From Bacteroides sp. GM023 (GTDB lineage: Bacteria; Bacteroidota; Bacteroidia; Bacteroidales; Bacteroidaceae): a stretch of DNA of 64,000 bases. The notes below the pieces were generated by a model. That model searched no databases. It saw nothing but the letters and a program-made list of their open reading frames with translations, and was not told where the DNA came from. Location of the stretch: contig NZ_JAAXGE010000008.1 of NCBI RefSeq assembly GCF_014750685.1, positions 103,723 to 167,722 of the forward strand, in the 5' to 3' direction. Below, one piece after another: positions 26,210 through 34,811 of this stretch. Each line of letters begins with the position of its first letter. The stretch's first letter is position 1. The position numbers and the translations under genes were made by a program.

Positions 26210-27705
26210 GTAAGAATGTATATCATGTTGGTTCCGGCGAACTGACTTTCGGAGTCATCGAACGGATTATTAACGAGAACTTGAAACTGGAACTGGCCCC
26301 CGAAGCAAAGCTGCGCATTCAGAAATGCCGCGACTACCTCGACCGTAAGATAGCTTCTTCCGAAGAACCCCTGTATGGCATTACAACAGGCTTCGGCTCC
26401 TTATGTACCAAAAACATCTCTTCCGATGAACTGGGCACACTCCAGGAAAACCTGATAAAGAGCCATGCTTGCAGCGTAGGCGAAGAAATCCGTCCTGTCA
26501 TTATCAAACTAATGATGTTCCTGAAAGCCCACGCCCTCTCCCTCGGACATAGCGGAGTGCAACTCATCACCGTGCAGCGCATCCTCGATTTTTTCAATAA
26601 CGACGTCATGCCCATCGTCTACGACCGCGGTTCTCTCGGAGCATCCGGTGATCTCGCCCCGCTTGCCAATCTCTTTCTTCCCCTGATCGGTGTCGGCGAT
26701 GTCTACTATAAAGGCAAAAAATGCGAAGCCATCAGCGTCCTCGATGAATTTGGCTGGGAACCCGTCAAACTAATGAGCAAAGAAGGGCTCGCCCTGCTGA
26801 ACGGCACCCAGTTTATGAGTGCCAACGGGGTATTCGCCATGCTCAAAGCCTTCCGCCTTTCGAAGAAAGCAGACCTGATTGCCGCCCTTTCCCTCGAAGC
26901 CTTCGATGGTCGTATTGATCCGTTTATGGACTGCATCCAGCAAATCCGCCCTCACCGGGGACAGATTGAGACAGGCGAAGCCTTTCGCAGGCTACTCGCC
27001 GGCAGCGAATTGATCGAACGTCACAAAGAACATGTGCAAGACCCCTATTCTTTCCGGTGCATCCCGCAAGTGCATGGTGCCACGAAAGATGCCATCCGCT
27101 ACGTCGCTTCCGTCCTGCTGACGGAAATTAACTCCGTCACCGATAATCCCACCATCTTTCCCGATGAAGACCGGATTATCTCCGGCGGAAACTTCCATGG
27201 CCAACCGCTTGCCATCTCTTATGACTTCCTTGCCATCGCCCTCGCCGAATTGGGAAATATCTCCGAACGCCGTGTCTCCCAACTGATTATGGGACTCCGT
27301 GGACTCCCCGAATTCCTGGTAGCCAATCCCGGCTTGAACTCCGGCTTTATGATTCCTCAATACGCCGCCGCTTCAATGGTCAGCCAAAATAAAATGTACT
27401 GCTATGCCGCATCAAGCGACTCCATCGTCTCTTCCAACGGACAGGAAGACCATGTGAGTATGGGTGCCAATGCTGCTACCAAACTATATAAAGTAATGGA
27501 CAACCTCGAACATATCCTTGCCATCGAATTGATGAACGCCGCTCAAGGCATCGATTTCCGTCGCCCGTTGAAAACGTCTCCCGTGCTGGAACGTTTCCTT
27601 CATGCATACAGGAAAGAAGTGCCTTTTGTGAAAGATGACATTGTGATGTACAAGGAGATACATAAAACAGTCGCCTTCCTGAAAAGGAATCAAATTGAAT
27701 ATTAA
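26206..27705 (+). CDS. hutH: Histidine ammonia-lyase
   Basis: HutH deaminates histidine to urocanate, the first and committed step. The 499-residue protein has the Ala-Ser-Gly triad that forms the MIO cofactor in GSLGASGDLAPLANL (about residues 143-157). It also has TDNPTIF and the late QEDHVSMGANAA motif. It is the last gene of the cluster although it acts first. A hairpin follows 50 bases downstream. Confidence 0.96.
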   Translation: MSKNVYHVGSGELTFGVIERIINENLKLELAPEAKLRIQKCRDYLDRKIASSEEPLYGITTGFGSLCTKNISSDELGTLQENLIKSHACSVGEEIRPVIIKLMMFLKAHALSLGHSGVQLITVQRILDFFNNDVMPIVYDRGSLGASGDLAPLANLFLPLIGVGDVYYKGKKCEAISVLDEFGWEPVKLMSKEGLALLNGTQFMSANGVFAMLKAFRLSKKADLIAALSLEAFDGRIDPFMDCIQQIRPHRGQIETGEAFRRLLAGSELIERHKEHVQDPYSFRCIPQVHGATKDAIRYVASVLLTEINSVTDNPTIFPDEDRIISGGNFHGQPLAISYDFLAIALAELGNISERRVSQLIMGLRGLPEFLVANPGLNSGFMIPQYAAASMVSQNKMYCYAASSDSIVSSNGQEDHVSMGANAATKLYKVMDNLEHILAIELMNAAQGIDFRRPLKTSPVLERFLHAYRKEVPFVKDDIVMYKEIHKTVAFLKRNQIEY

Positions 27706-27754
27706 CCATAAACCCATCCCTTTTTCGCTTTTCGTTAATAAGGGTGACTGTTAT

Positions 27755-27797
27755 GGCCGGGTAAGCGTCGATTTTCATCGACATTTATCCGGCCTTT
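27755..27797 (+). terminator. Long hairpin after hutH
   Basis: GGCCGGgTAA plus GTCGAT pairs with ATCGAC plus TTAtCCGGCC around a TTTTC loop, giving a stem of about 16 bp. A short TTTAT follows. It is the probable end of the histidine operon, although the T-run is weak. Confidence 0.65.
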
Positions 27798-28057
27798 ATC
27801 GGTCAGAACCCTTCTGATAGCGATAAAACTTTACTTCTTATTCCTTTACTTCTTATCTTTGCCGTGCATTTGTTCCATATTTCCTCTTAACACTTGTTTT
27901 CATATCAGTCTGTAGAATGATAATAATTCTCAAATGGATTATAAATACGAGGAAACTAGATTTGTTAATTGAGTTTTCTACTTATCTTTGTTCCGTTTTT
28001 CCTCTGTAAATGAAGAAAAAACGAAAACTGCATTAAAACAATTAAGAAGAACGAACG
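27798..28057 (+). promoter_or_regulatory. Promoter region of the TetR-RND operon
   Basis: The best promoter is TTTG (27961-27964), an 18-base spacer, and TATCTTTG (27983-27990), a full match to the Bacteroides consensus. A second -7 box, TATCTTTG at 27854-27861, lies further upstream with a poor -33. No ORF is credible between hutH and the regulator. Confidence 0.7.
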
Positions 28058-28705
28058 ATGACAGAGCATGGAAAAGACGCTTCCCAAAGAGCAGAGTTAA
28101 GAGAACGGATCGTAGTGACGGCAACAGAAGCTTTCACCTCGAAAGGCATCAAGAGTATTACAATGGACGACATTGCGGCAGCACTGGGCATATCCAAGCG
28201 TACACTCTATGAAGTCTTTTCGGACAAAGAATCATTGCTGAAGGAATGCATACTGAAGGCACAGGCAGACAGAGACAAGTATTTGCAGCAGATATTTGAG
28301 GAGTCGCACAACGTGCTCGAAGTGATACTTGCGGTATTTCAGAAAAGCATCGAGATGTTCCATAAGACTAACAAACGCTTTTTTGAAGACATCAAGAAAT
28401 ATCCGAAGGTGTATGAGATGATGAGAGCCCGTCAGGACAGCGATTCGAAGAAAACCATGTCCTTCTTCAAGGTTGGAGTCGATCAGGGTATCTTTCGTTC
28501 GGACGTGAATTTTTCCATCGTCAATTTGTTGGTACGCGAGCAGTTTGACGTGTTGCTGAATACGGACATTTGCAGTGAATATCCATTTATAGAAGTGTAC
28601 GAGTCTATCATGTTTACCTATATCCGCGGCATCTCCACAGAGAAAGGGGCAAAGGTACTGGAAGACTTCATACAAGAATACCGTAAGAACCGCATTGTAG
28701 AATAA
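28058..28705 (+). CDS. TetR/AcrR family transcriptional regulator
   Basis: The 215-residue protein has the N-terminal TetR helix-turn-helix at about residues 15-60: RIVVTATEAFTSKGI, then MDDIAAALGISKRTLYEVFSDKESLL. The C-terminal ligand-binding half is not conserved enough to suggest a ligand. It is the first gene of the efflux operon, 56 bases before the channel gene, so it probably represses its own operon and is released by a pump substrate. No operator palindrome is obvious around the promoter at 27961-27990. Confidence 0.93.
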   Translation: MTEHGKDASQRAELRERIVVTATEAFTSKGIKSITMDDIAAALGISKRTLYEVFSDKESLLKECILKAQADRDKYLQQIFEESHNVLEVILAVFQKSIEMFHKTNKRFFEDIKKYPKVYEMMRARQDSDSKKTMSFFKVGVDQGIFRSDVNFSIVNLLVREQFDVLLNTDICSEYPFIEVYESIMFTYIRGISTEKGAKVLEDFIQEYRKNRIVE

Positions 28706-28761
28706 GGAAGAATGAGGTTCTGTTGACAAACAATTAAAGATTTAAATTAGAAACCAGTTTT

Positions 28762-30108
28762 ATGAACAAAATGAAAAGACTGACAGGTAAGAAGATTCTT
28801 CTGATGGCTGTGGCGCTCTGTGCATTTGGTTTTGCAAAAGCGCAAGAAACGCAGACAGCGGGGAATACGCTAACCTTAACCTTAGAAAAAGCCTTAGAAA
28901 TTGCCTTGGATGAGAATCCGACAATGAAAGTAGCGGCAGAAGAAATCGCTTTGAAGAAAGTTGCCGGCAAAGAAGCGTGGCAAAGTCTGTTGCCGGAAGC
29001 CAGTATCGCCGGGTCTGTGGACCACACGATTAAAGCGGCGGAGATGAAATTGAATAATGAATCCTTCAAGATGGGAGCAGATGGCTCGAATACCGCCAAT
29101 GCCGGATTGAGCATAAATCTGCCTTTGTTCGTGCCGGGCGTATATCGCGCCATGTCGATGACAAAGACGGACATTGAACTAGCAGTGGAGAAGTCGCGTG
29201 CTTCCAAACTGGATTTGGTGAATCAGGTAAGCAAAGCCTACTATCAGTTGATGCTTGCGCAAGATAGCTACGAAGTGCTTCAGGGAAGCTACAAACTGGC
29301 AGAAGACAACTTCAATGTTGTCAACGCCAAATATCAGCAGGGAACTGTGAGTGAATATGATAAAATCAGCGCGGAAGTGCAGATGCTCAGCATCAAACCG
29401 AATCTGATTTCGGCAGCCAATGCAGTGACTCTCGCTAAGTTGCAGCTCAAAGTGTTGATGGGCATTACAGCCGATGTGGAGATTAAGATTAATGATAATC
29501 TGACTAATTACGAGATGGCTATGTTTGCCAATCAGTTGAAAGAAGAAGAGGTTAATCTGAACAACAATACCACCATGAAGCAGTTCGAACTGAATATGAA
29601 GTTGCTGGAAAAGAACGTAAAGTCCTTGAAAACGAATTTCATGCCGACCCTGTCGATGAGCTTCTCCTACAACTATCAATCTTTGTATAATCCGAATATC
29701 AACTTCTTCGATTATACATGGAGCAACAGTTCAAGCCTGATGTTCAACCTTAGCATCCCTTTGTATAAGGCAAGCAACTTTACGAAAGTGAAATCCGCCC
29801 GTATTCAGCAGCGCCAGCTGGACTGGAACCGAATCGACACGGAAAGACAGTTGAATATGCAGGTCGTGAGTTATCGTAACAATATGAGTGCCAGCACAGA
29901 GCAGGTAGTCAGCAATAAGGAAAACGTGATACTGGCAAAGAAAGCGGTGACCATTGCCGAGAAACGCTATGACGTAGGTAAAGGCACGGTGCTCGAACTC
30001 AACAGTTCACAGGTGTCACTGACTCAGGCACAACTCACTTACAATCAGGCCATATATGATTATCTGGTGGCTAAGGCAGACCTCGACCAAGTATTGGGAA
30101 AAGAATAA
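28762..30108 (+). CDS. TolC family outer membrane efflux channel
   Basis: This is the outer membrane component of a tripartite efflux pump. The 448-residue protein has a signal peptide (residues 1-27, ending AKAQ) and two repeats of the OEP family. These are seen as long amphipathic helices flanking beta segments such as GLSINLPLFVPGVYRAM and SLMFNLSIPLYKASNF. It forms an operon with the adaptor and pump genes downstream (33-base gap). Confidence 0.94.
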   Translation: MNKMKRLTGKKILLMAVALCAFGFAKAQETQTAGNTLTLTLEKALEIALDENPTMKVAAEEIALKKVAGKEAWQSLLPEASIAGSVDHTIKAAEMKLNNESFKMGADGSNTANAGLSINLPLFVPGVYRAMSMTKTDIELAVEKSRASKLDLVNQVSKAYYQLMLAQDSYEVLQGSYKLAEDNFNVVNAKYQQGTVSEYDKISAEVQMLSIKPNLISAANAVTLAKLQLKVLMGITADVEIKINDNLTNYEMAMFANQLKEEEVNLNNNTTMKQFELNMKLLEKNVKSLKTNFMPTLSMSFSYNYQSLYNPNINFFDYTWSNSSSLMFNLSIPLYKASNFTKVKSARIQQRQLDWNRIDTERQLNMQVVSYRNNMSASTEQVVSNKENVILAKKAVTIAEKRYDVGKGTVLELNSSQVSLTQAQLTYNQAIYDYLVAKADLDQVLGKE

Positions 30109-30141
30109 AGATAGACAACTAAAAAATTACAACTAAGGAAT

Positions 30142-31158
30142 ATGAAAACAAGTATCCAATTGGCAGCCCTATTGTTAACTGTATTTATGGGCTCATGTAC
30201 AGGTGGAAAAGATAAAGCTGCTACGGAGCAGGTGGAAGAAAAACCCATCGTGAAACTGGCAGACGTAAAGGCACGTCCCGTAGATCAGATACAGGATTAC
30301 ACGGCAACGGTAGAAGCGGAAGCGAAAAACAACATCGCTCCTTCATCTCCCGTGCGTATCGACCGTATCTTTGTAGAAGTGGGCGACCGCGTATCCAAAG
30401 GACAGAAATTAGTAGAAATGGATGCGGCCAACCTGAAACAGACAAAGCTGCAACTAGATAATCAGGAGATAGAATTCAAACGTATCGACGAACTCTATAA
30501 AGTAGGCGGTGCGTCCAAGTCGGAGTGGGATGCTTCGAAGATGCAACTCGACGTGAAGGAGACAGCTTACAAGAATCTGGTGGAAAACACCTCTTTGCTA
30601 AGCCCTATCAATGGCGTAGTTACTGCACGCAACTATGATAATGGTGATATGTACAGTGGCGGTGACCCTGTACTGGTAGTAGAACAAATCACCCCGGTGA
30701 AACTCCTTATCAATGTTTCCGAAACCTACTTTACCAAAGTGAAGAAAGGCGCACCCGTCGATGTGAAACTCGATGTATATGGTGATGAGAAATTTACAGG
30801 AACAATCAGCTTGATTTATCCTACGATAGACGCCACTACCCGTACGTTCCCGGTTGAAATCAAACTGGACAACAGGGATCAGCGTGTACGTCCTGGAATG
30901 TTCGCCCGTGCTACGCTGAACTTCGGTACAGCCGACAACGTGGTTGTTCCTGATTTGGCCATCGTTAAGCAGGCAGGTTCCGGCGACCGTTATGTGTTCG
31001 TTTATAAAGATGGTAAAGTAACTTATAATAAAGTAGAGTTAGGTAGACGTATGGGTACGGAGTACGAGTTGAAATCCGGTGTGCCCGATAATTCTCAAGT
31101 TGTAGTTGCCGGCCAGGCACGTTTGGTGAACGGCGTAGAAGTAGAAGTTGAGAAATAA
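30142..31158 (+). CDS. RND efflux periplasmic adaptor lipoprotein
   Basis: The membrane fusion protein links the inner membrane pump to the TolC-type channel. The 338-residue product has a lipoprotein signal with lipobox MGSC at about residue 16-19. The biotinyl-lipoyl-like segment SPVRIDRIFVEVGDRVSKGQ leads into a shortened alpha-hairpin, then LLSPINGVVTAR and a beta-barrel domain (VRPGMFARATLNF). It sits between the channel and pump genes. Confidence 0.95.
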   Translation: MKTSIQLAALLLTVFMGSCTGGKDKAATEQVEEKPIVKLADVKARPVDQIQDYTATVEAEAKNNIAPSSPVRIDRIFVEVGDRVSKGQKLVEMDAANLKQTKLQLDNQEIEFKRIDELYKVGGASKSEWDASKMQLDVKETAYKNLVENTSLLSPINGVVTARNYDNGDMYSGGDPVLVVEQITPVKLLINVSETYFTKVKKGAPVDVKLDVYGDEKFTGTISLIYPTIDATTRTFPVEIKLDNRDQRVRPGMFARATLNFGTADNVVVPDLAIVKQAGSGDRYVFVYKDGKVTYNKVELGRRMGTEYELKSGVPDNSQVVVAGQARLVNGVEVEVEK

Positions 31159-31175
31159 ATAAACGGTTAACGATT

Positions 31176-31203
31176 AGTGATTAACGTTTGCTCATTAATC
31201 ACT
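31176..31203 (+). promoter_or_regulatory. Hairpin between adaptor and pump genes
   Basis: AGTGATTAA (31176-31184) pairs perfectly with TTAATCACT (31195-31203) around a 10-base loop in the 73-base gap. There is no T-run. It may set relative expression or mRNA stability within the operon. Confidence 0.45.
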
Positions 31204-31231
31204 GTTCACTAACAAATTAATCCCTAAAGAA

Positions 31232-34200
31232 ATGAGTTTATACGAAGGTGCGGTTAAGAAACCGATTATGACCTCGCTCTGCTTCCTGGCAGTGGTGATC
31301 TTTGGTCTTTTCTCCTTGTCCAAATTGCCCATCGACTTGTATCCGGACATTGATACAAACACGATCATGGTAATGACCGCTTATCCCGGCGCAAGTGCTT
31401 CGGATATAGAAAATAATGTGACTCGCCCGCTCGAAAATACACTGAACGCGGTGAGCAACCTGAAACATATAACCTCTCGTTCTTCCGAAAATATGTCATT
31501 GATTACATTGGAGTTCGAGTTTGGTAATGATATTGACGTCCTCACAAATGATGTGCGCGATAAGCTCGACATGGTAAGCTCACAGCTTCCCGATGATGTC
31601 GAGAACCCGATTATCTTTAAGTTCAGTACGGACATGATTCCTATCGTGTTGCTTTCCGTACAGGCGAATGAGAGCCAGTCCGCGCTTTACAAGATATTGG
31701 ACGACCGTGTGGTTAACCCGCTGGCACGTATTCCGGGAGTCGGAACAGTGTCCATCAGTGGTGCTCCGCAACGTGAGATTCAGGTATATTGCGACCCCAA
31801 TAAATTGGAAGCCTATAACCTGACCATCGAAACAATCAGCTCCATCATCGGAGCCGAGAACAAGAACATTCCGGGTGGTAACTTCGATATCGGTAGTGAA
31901 ACATACTCATTGCGTGTCGAAGGAGAATTTGATGATTCCGGCCAGTTGGCAGATGTCGTGGTGGGTACGCACAATGGGGCGAATGTCTTTTTGCGTGACG
32001 TAGCCCGAATTGTGGATACGGTAGAAGAACGTGCACAGGAAACCTACAACAATGGTGTGCAAGGTGCTATGATTATCGTTCAGAAACAGTCGGGAGCCAA
32101 TTCGGTAGAAATCTCTAAGAAAGTAGCCGACGCACTGCCGAGACTTCAGAAGAACCTGCCGAGTGATGTGAAGATTGGTGTTATCGTCGATACGTCCGAT
32201 AACATTTTGAACACCATCGACAGTTTGACGGAAACCGTAGCCTATGCCTTGCTATTCGTAGTATTGGTCGTGTTCCTCTTCCTGGGACGCTGGCGTGCGA
32301 CGTTGATTATCTGTATCACCATTCCGCTTTCGTTGATTGCTTCGTTCATTTACCTGGCGGTAAGTGGAAATACGATTAATATTATCTCGCTTTCATCCCT
32401 TTCTATCGCTATCGGTATGGTGGTGGATGACGCGATTGTAGTACTTGAGAACGTTACGACGCATATTGAACGCGGTTCCGACCCGAAACAGGCGGCCGTG
32501 CATGGAACGAATGAGGTAGCAATTTCCGTTGTCGCTTCTACGCTGACCATGATTGCCGTATTCTTCCCGTTGACGATGGTAAGCGGTATGTCCGGTGTAC
32601 TTTTCAAACAGTTGGGTTGGATGATGTGTGCCATCATGTTCATCTCCACCGTAGCGGCTTTGTCACTGACACCGATGCTCTGTTCGCAGTTGCTACGTTT
32701 GCAGAAGAAACAGTCGAAAGCATTTAAACTACTCTTTACCCCGATTGAAAAAACATTGGACGGACTGGACACCTGGTATGCGAAGATGCTGAACTGGGCA
32801 GTGCGTCACCGTTCGATAATCGTTGTGGGATGTATCATTTTCTTCGTTGTCAGCTTACTGTGTGCGAAAGGTATCGGTACGGAGTTCTTCCCGGCACAGG
32901 ATAACGCCCGTATCGCAGTGCAACTGGAGTTGCCTATCGGTACGAGAAAAGAGATAGCACAGGAACTTTCGCAGAAGTTGACCAACCAGTGGATGACCAA
33001 GTATAAGGACATCATGAAAGTATGTAACTATACAGTGGGACAAGCCGACTCGGATAATACATGGGCTTCCATGCAGGACAACGGTTCGCATATTATCTCG
33101 TTCAACATCAGTTTGGTGGACCCGGGCGACCGTAACATCACGCTGGAAAAAGTCTGCGACGAGATGCGTACTGACCTGAAAGCTTATCCCGAATTCAGTA
33201 AGGCACAAGTAATCCTTGGTGGTAGTAACACAGGTATGTCTGCCCAGGCTAGTGCCGACTTCGAAGTGTACGGATACGATATGGCGGTGACCGATAGCGT
33301 GTCAGCCCGTTTGAAACGCGAGTTGCTGAATGTGAAAGGTGTAACCGAAGTAAATATCAGCCGTAGCGACTACCAGCCGGAATATCAGGTAGACTTCGAC
33401 CGTGAGAAACTGGCAATGCACGGACTGAACCTGGCAACTGCCGGTAACTATCTCCGTAACCGTATCAATGGTGCCGTTGCTTCCAAATATCGTGAAGATG
33501 GAGACGAGTATGATATCAAAGTGCGTTATGCGCCCGAACATCGTACAAGCCTTGAAAGCATAGAGAATATTCTTATTTACAATAGCAAAGGTGAGTCCGT
33601 CCGTGTGAAAGACGTCGGAAAGGTAGTAGAACGTTTTGCTCCGCCTACCATCGAGCGTAAAGACCGCGAACGTATTGTGACGGTGTCCGCCGTAATTTCC
33701 GGTGCTCCGTTGGGTGATGTTGTTGCCGCCGGTAACAAGGTTATCGACAAGATGCATTTGCCGGGCGATGTAACGATTCAGATTTCCGGTTCGTATGAAG
33801 ACCAGCAGGATTCGTTCCGCGACTTGGGTACACTTGCCATTTTGATTGTAGTTCTCGTATTCATCGTGATGGCTGCGCAGTTCGAGTCCCTGACTTATCC
33901 GTTCATCATCATGTTCTCACTGCCGTTTGCGTTTAGCGGTGTCTTGATGGCATTGTTCTTCACGGACAGCACATTGAGTGTCATGAGTTTGTTGGGAGCT
34001 ATCATGTTGATTGGTATTGTGGTGAAGAATGGTATTGTGCTCATCGACTACATCATCCTCTGTCGGGAGCGCGGTCAGTCGGTGTTACACGCCGTAGTGA
34101 CAGCCGGTAAGAGCCGTCTCCGTCCGGTATTGATGACTACCGCTACCACCGTTCTCGGTATGATTCCGATGGCAATAGCCGGCGGACAAGGTTCCGAGAT

Positions 34201-34372
34201 GTGGAGCCCGATGGCGATTGCCGTAATCGGCGGTCTGACAGTATCAACCGTTCTGACTTTGATTCTGATTCCTACCTTATATTGTGTATTTGCAGGAACA
34301 GGTATCAAGAACCAGCGTCGTAAACTTCGTCGCCAACGTGAACTGGACCTTTATTTCCAGGAAAATAACTAG
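31232..34372 (+). CDS. RND multidrug efflux pump, AcrB-type permease
   Basis: The 1046-residue inner membrane pump uses the proton gradient to expel compounds through the partner adaptor and channel. It has the RND layout of TM1, a large periplasmic loop, TM2-7, a second loop and TM8-12. The proton-relay residues are visible: the Asp pair in IGMVVDDAIVVLENV (TM4) and Lys in GIVVKNGIVLIDY (TM10). This supports the HAE1 (hydrophobic/amphiphilic drug) class rather than heavy-metal pumps. Substrates cannot be read from sequence. Confidence 0.96.
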   Translation: MSLYEGAVKKPIMTSLCFLAVVIFGLFSLSKLPIDLYPDIDTNTIMVMTAYPGASASDIENNVTRPLENTLNAVSNLKHITSRSSENMSLITLEFEFGNDIDVLTNDVRDKLDMVSSQLPDDVENPIIFKFSTDMIPIVLLSVQANESQSALYKILDDRVVNPLARIPGVGTVSISGAPQREIQVYCDPNKLEAYNLTIETISSIIGAENKNIPGGNFDIGSETYSLRVEGEFDDSGQLADVVVGTHNGANVFLRDVARIVDTVEERAQETYNNGVQGAMIIVQKQSGANSVEISKKVADALPRLQKNLPSDVKIGVIVDTSDNILNTIDSLTETVAYALLFVVLVVFLFLGRWRATLIICITIPLSLIASFIYLAVSGNTINIISLSSLSIAIGMVVDDAIVVLENVTTHIERGSDPKQAAVHGTNEVAISVVASTLTMIAVFFPLTMVSGMSGVLFKQLGWMMCAIMFISTVAALSLTPMLCSQLLRLQKKQSKAFKLLFTPIEKTLDGLDTWYAKMLNWAVRHRSIIVVGCIIFFVVSLLCAKGIGTEFFPAQDNARIAVQLELPIGTRKEIAQELSQKLTNQWMTKYKDIMKVCNYTVGQADSDNTWASMQDNGSHIISFNISLVDPGDRNITLEKVCDEMRTDLKAYPEFSKAQVILGGSNTGMSAQASADFEVYGYDMAVTDSVSARLKRELLNVKGVTEVNISRSDYQPEYQVDFDREKLAMHGLNLATAGNYLRNRINGAVASKYREDGDEYDIKVRYAPEHRTSLESIENILIYNSKGESVRVKDVGKVVERFAPPTIERKDRERIVTVSAVISGAPLGDVVAAGNKVIDKMHLPGDVTIQISGSYEDQQDSFRDLGTLAILIVVLVFIVMAAQFESLTYPFIIMFSLPFAFSGVLMALFFTDSTLSVMSLLGAIMLIGIVVKNGIVLIDYIILCRERGQSVLHAVVTAGKSRLRPVLMTTATTVLGMIPMAIAGGQGSEMWSPMAIAVIGGLTVSTVLTLILIPTLYCVFAGTGIKNQRRKLRRQRELDLYFQENN

Positions 34373-34402
34373 GATAGTATTAAGAAATAACAAATAAGAA
34401 AT

Positions 34403-34696
34403 ATGAAATCAGTATTGATAACATTCGACCAGGCTTATTACGAACGAATCATTGCGTTGCTCGACCGTTTGGGTTGCCGTGGTTTCACATATCTCGAGAG
34501 AGTACAGGGACGTGGCTCGAAGACAGGCGACCCCCATTTCGGAAGTCATGCCTGGCCAAGTATGTGTTCGTCCATCCTGACCGTTGTAGACGACAGTAAA
34601 GTCGACCCGCTGCTGGATACCCTGCATAAGATGGACCTGCAGACCGAGCAATTAGGCTTGCGTGCATTTGTGTGGAACATTGAACGGACCATTTGA
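34403..34696 (+). CDS. Small PII-like protein linked to RND pump
   Basis: The 97-residue protein looks like a PII/ferredoxin-like fold. It has an opening beta strand (KSVLITFDQAYYERIIALL), a T-loop-like segment (VQGRGSKTGDPHFGSHAWP), then a second strand (CSSILTVVDDSKVDPLLDTL). The order VxGxGSxxG, hydrophobic strand, and DDxxVDxLLDTL resembles PII, but the uridylylation Tyr is not evident. PII-like proteins of the PII-NG group are known beside efflux genes, so a role in sensing or controlling the pump is a fair inference. It ends the operon, with a terminator 28 bases downstream. Confidence 0.7.
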   Translation: MKSVLITFDQAYYERIIALLDRLGCRGFTYLERVQGRGSKTGDPHFGSHAWPSMCSSILTVVDDSKVDPLLDTLHKMDLQTEQLGLRAFVWNIERTI

Positions 34697-34724
34697 TATT
34701 CGGTTCGGTAGATAAATAAAACAA

Positions 34725-34766
34725 AAAGGAGAATCTCATAAATAATGTAGATTCTCCTTTCTTTTT
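34725..34766 (+). terminator. Intrinsic terminator of the RND operon
   Basis: AAAGGAGAATCT (34725-34736) pairs perfectly with AGATTCTCCTTT (34749-34760), followed by CTTTTT. Confidence 0.93.
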
Positions 34767-34786
34767 ATGGCTTTTGTCTATCTTTG
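34758..34786 (+). promoter_or_regulatory. Promoter of the O-acetylation cassette
   Basis: TATCTTTG (34779-34786) is a full -7 match. The -33 region is a T-rich TTTC at 34758-34761, overlapping the terminator of the preceding operon. It sets the first start codon of the next gene downstream of it (34812). Confidence 0.6.
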
Positions 34787-34811
34787 CGGTCGTTTGGGAT
34801 TTTGGAACATT

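Noticed and set aside
27988..28212. Short + strand ORF before the TetR gene
   Set aside because: It begins in the promoter -7 box and overlaps the TetR coding region in another frame.
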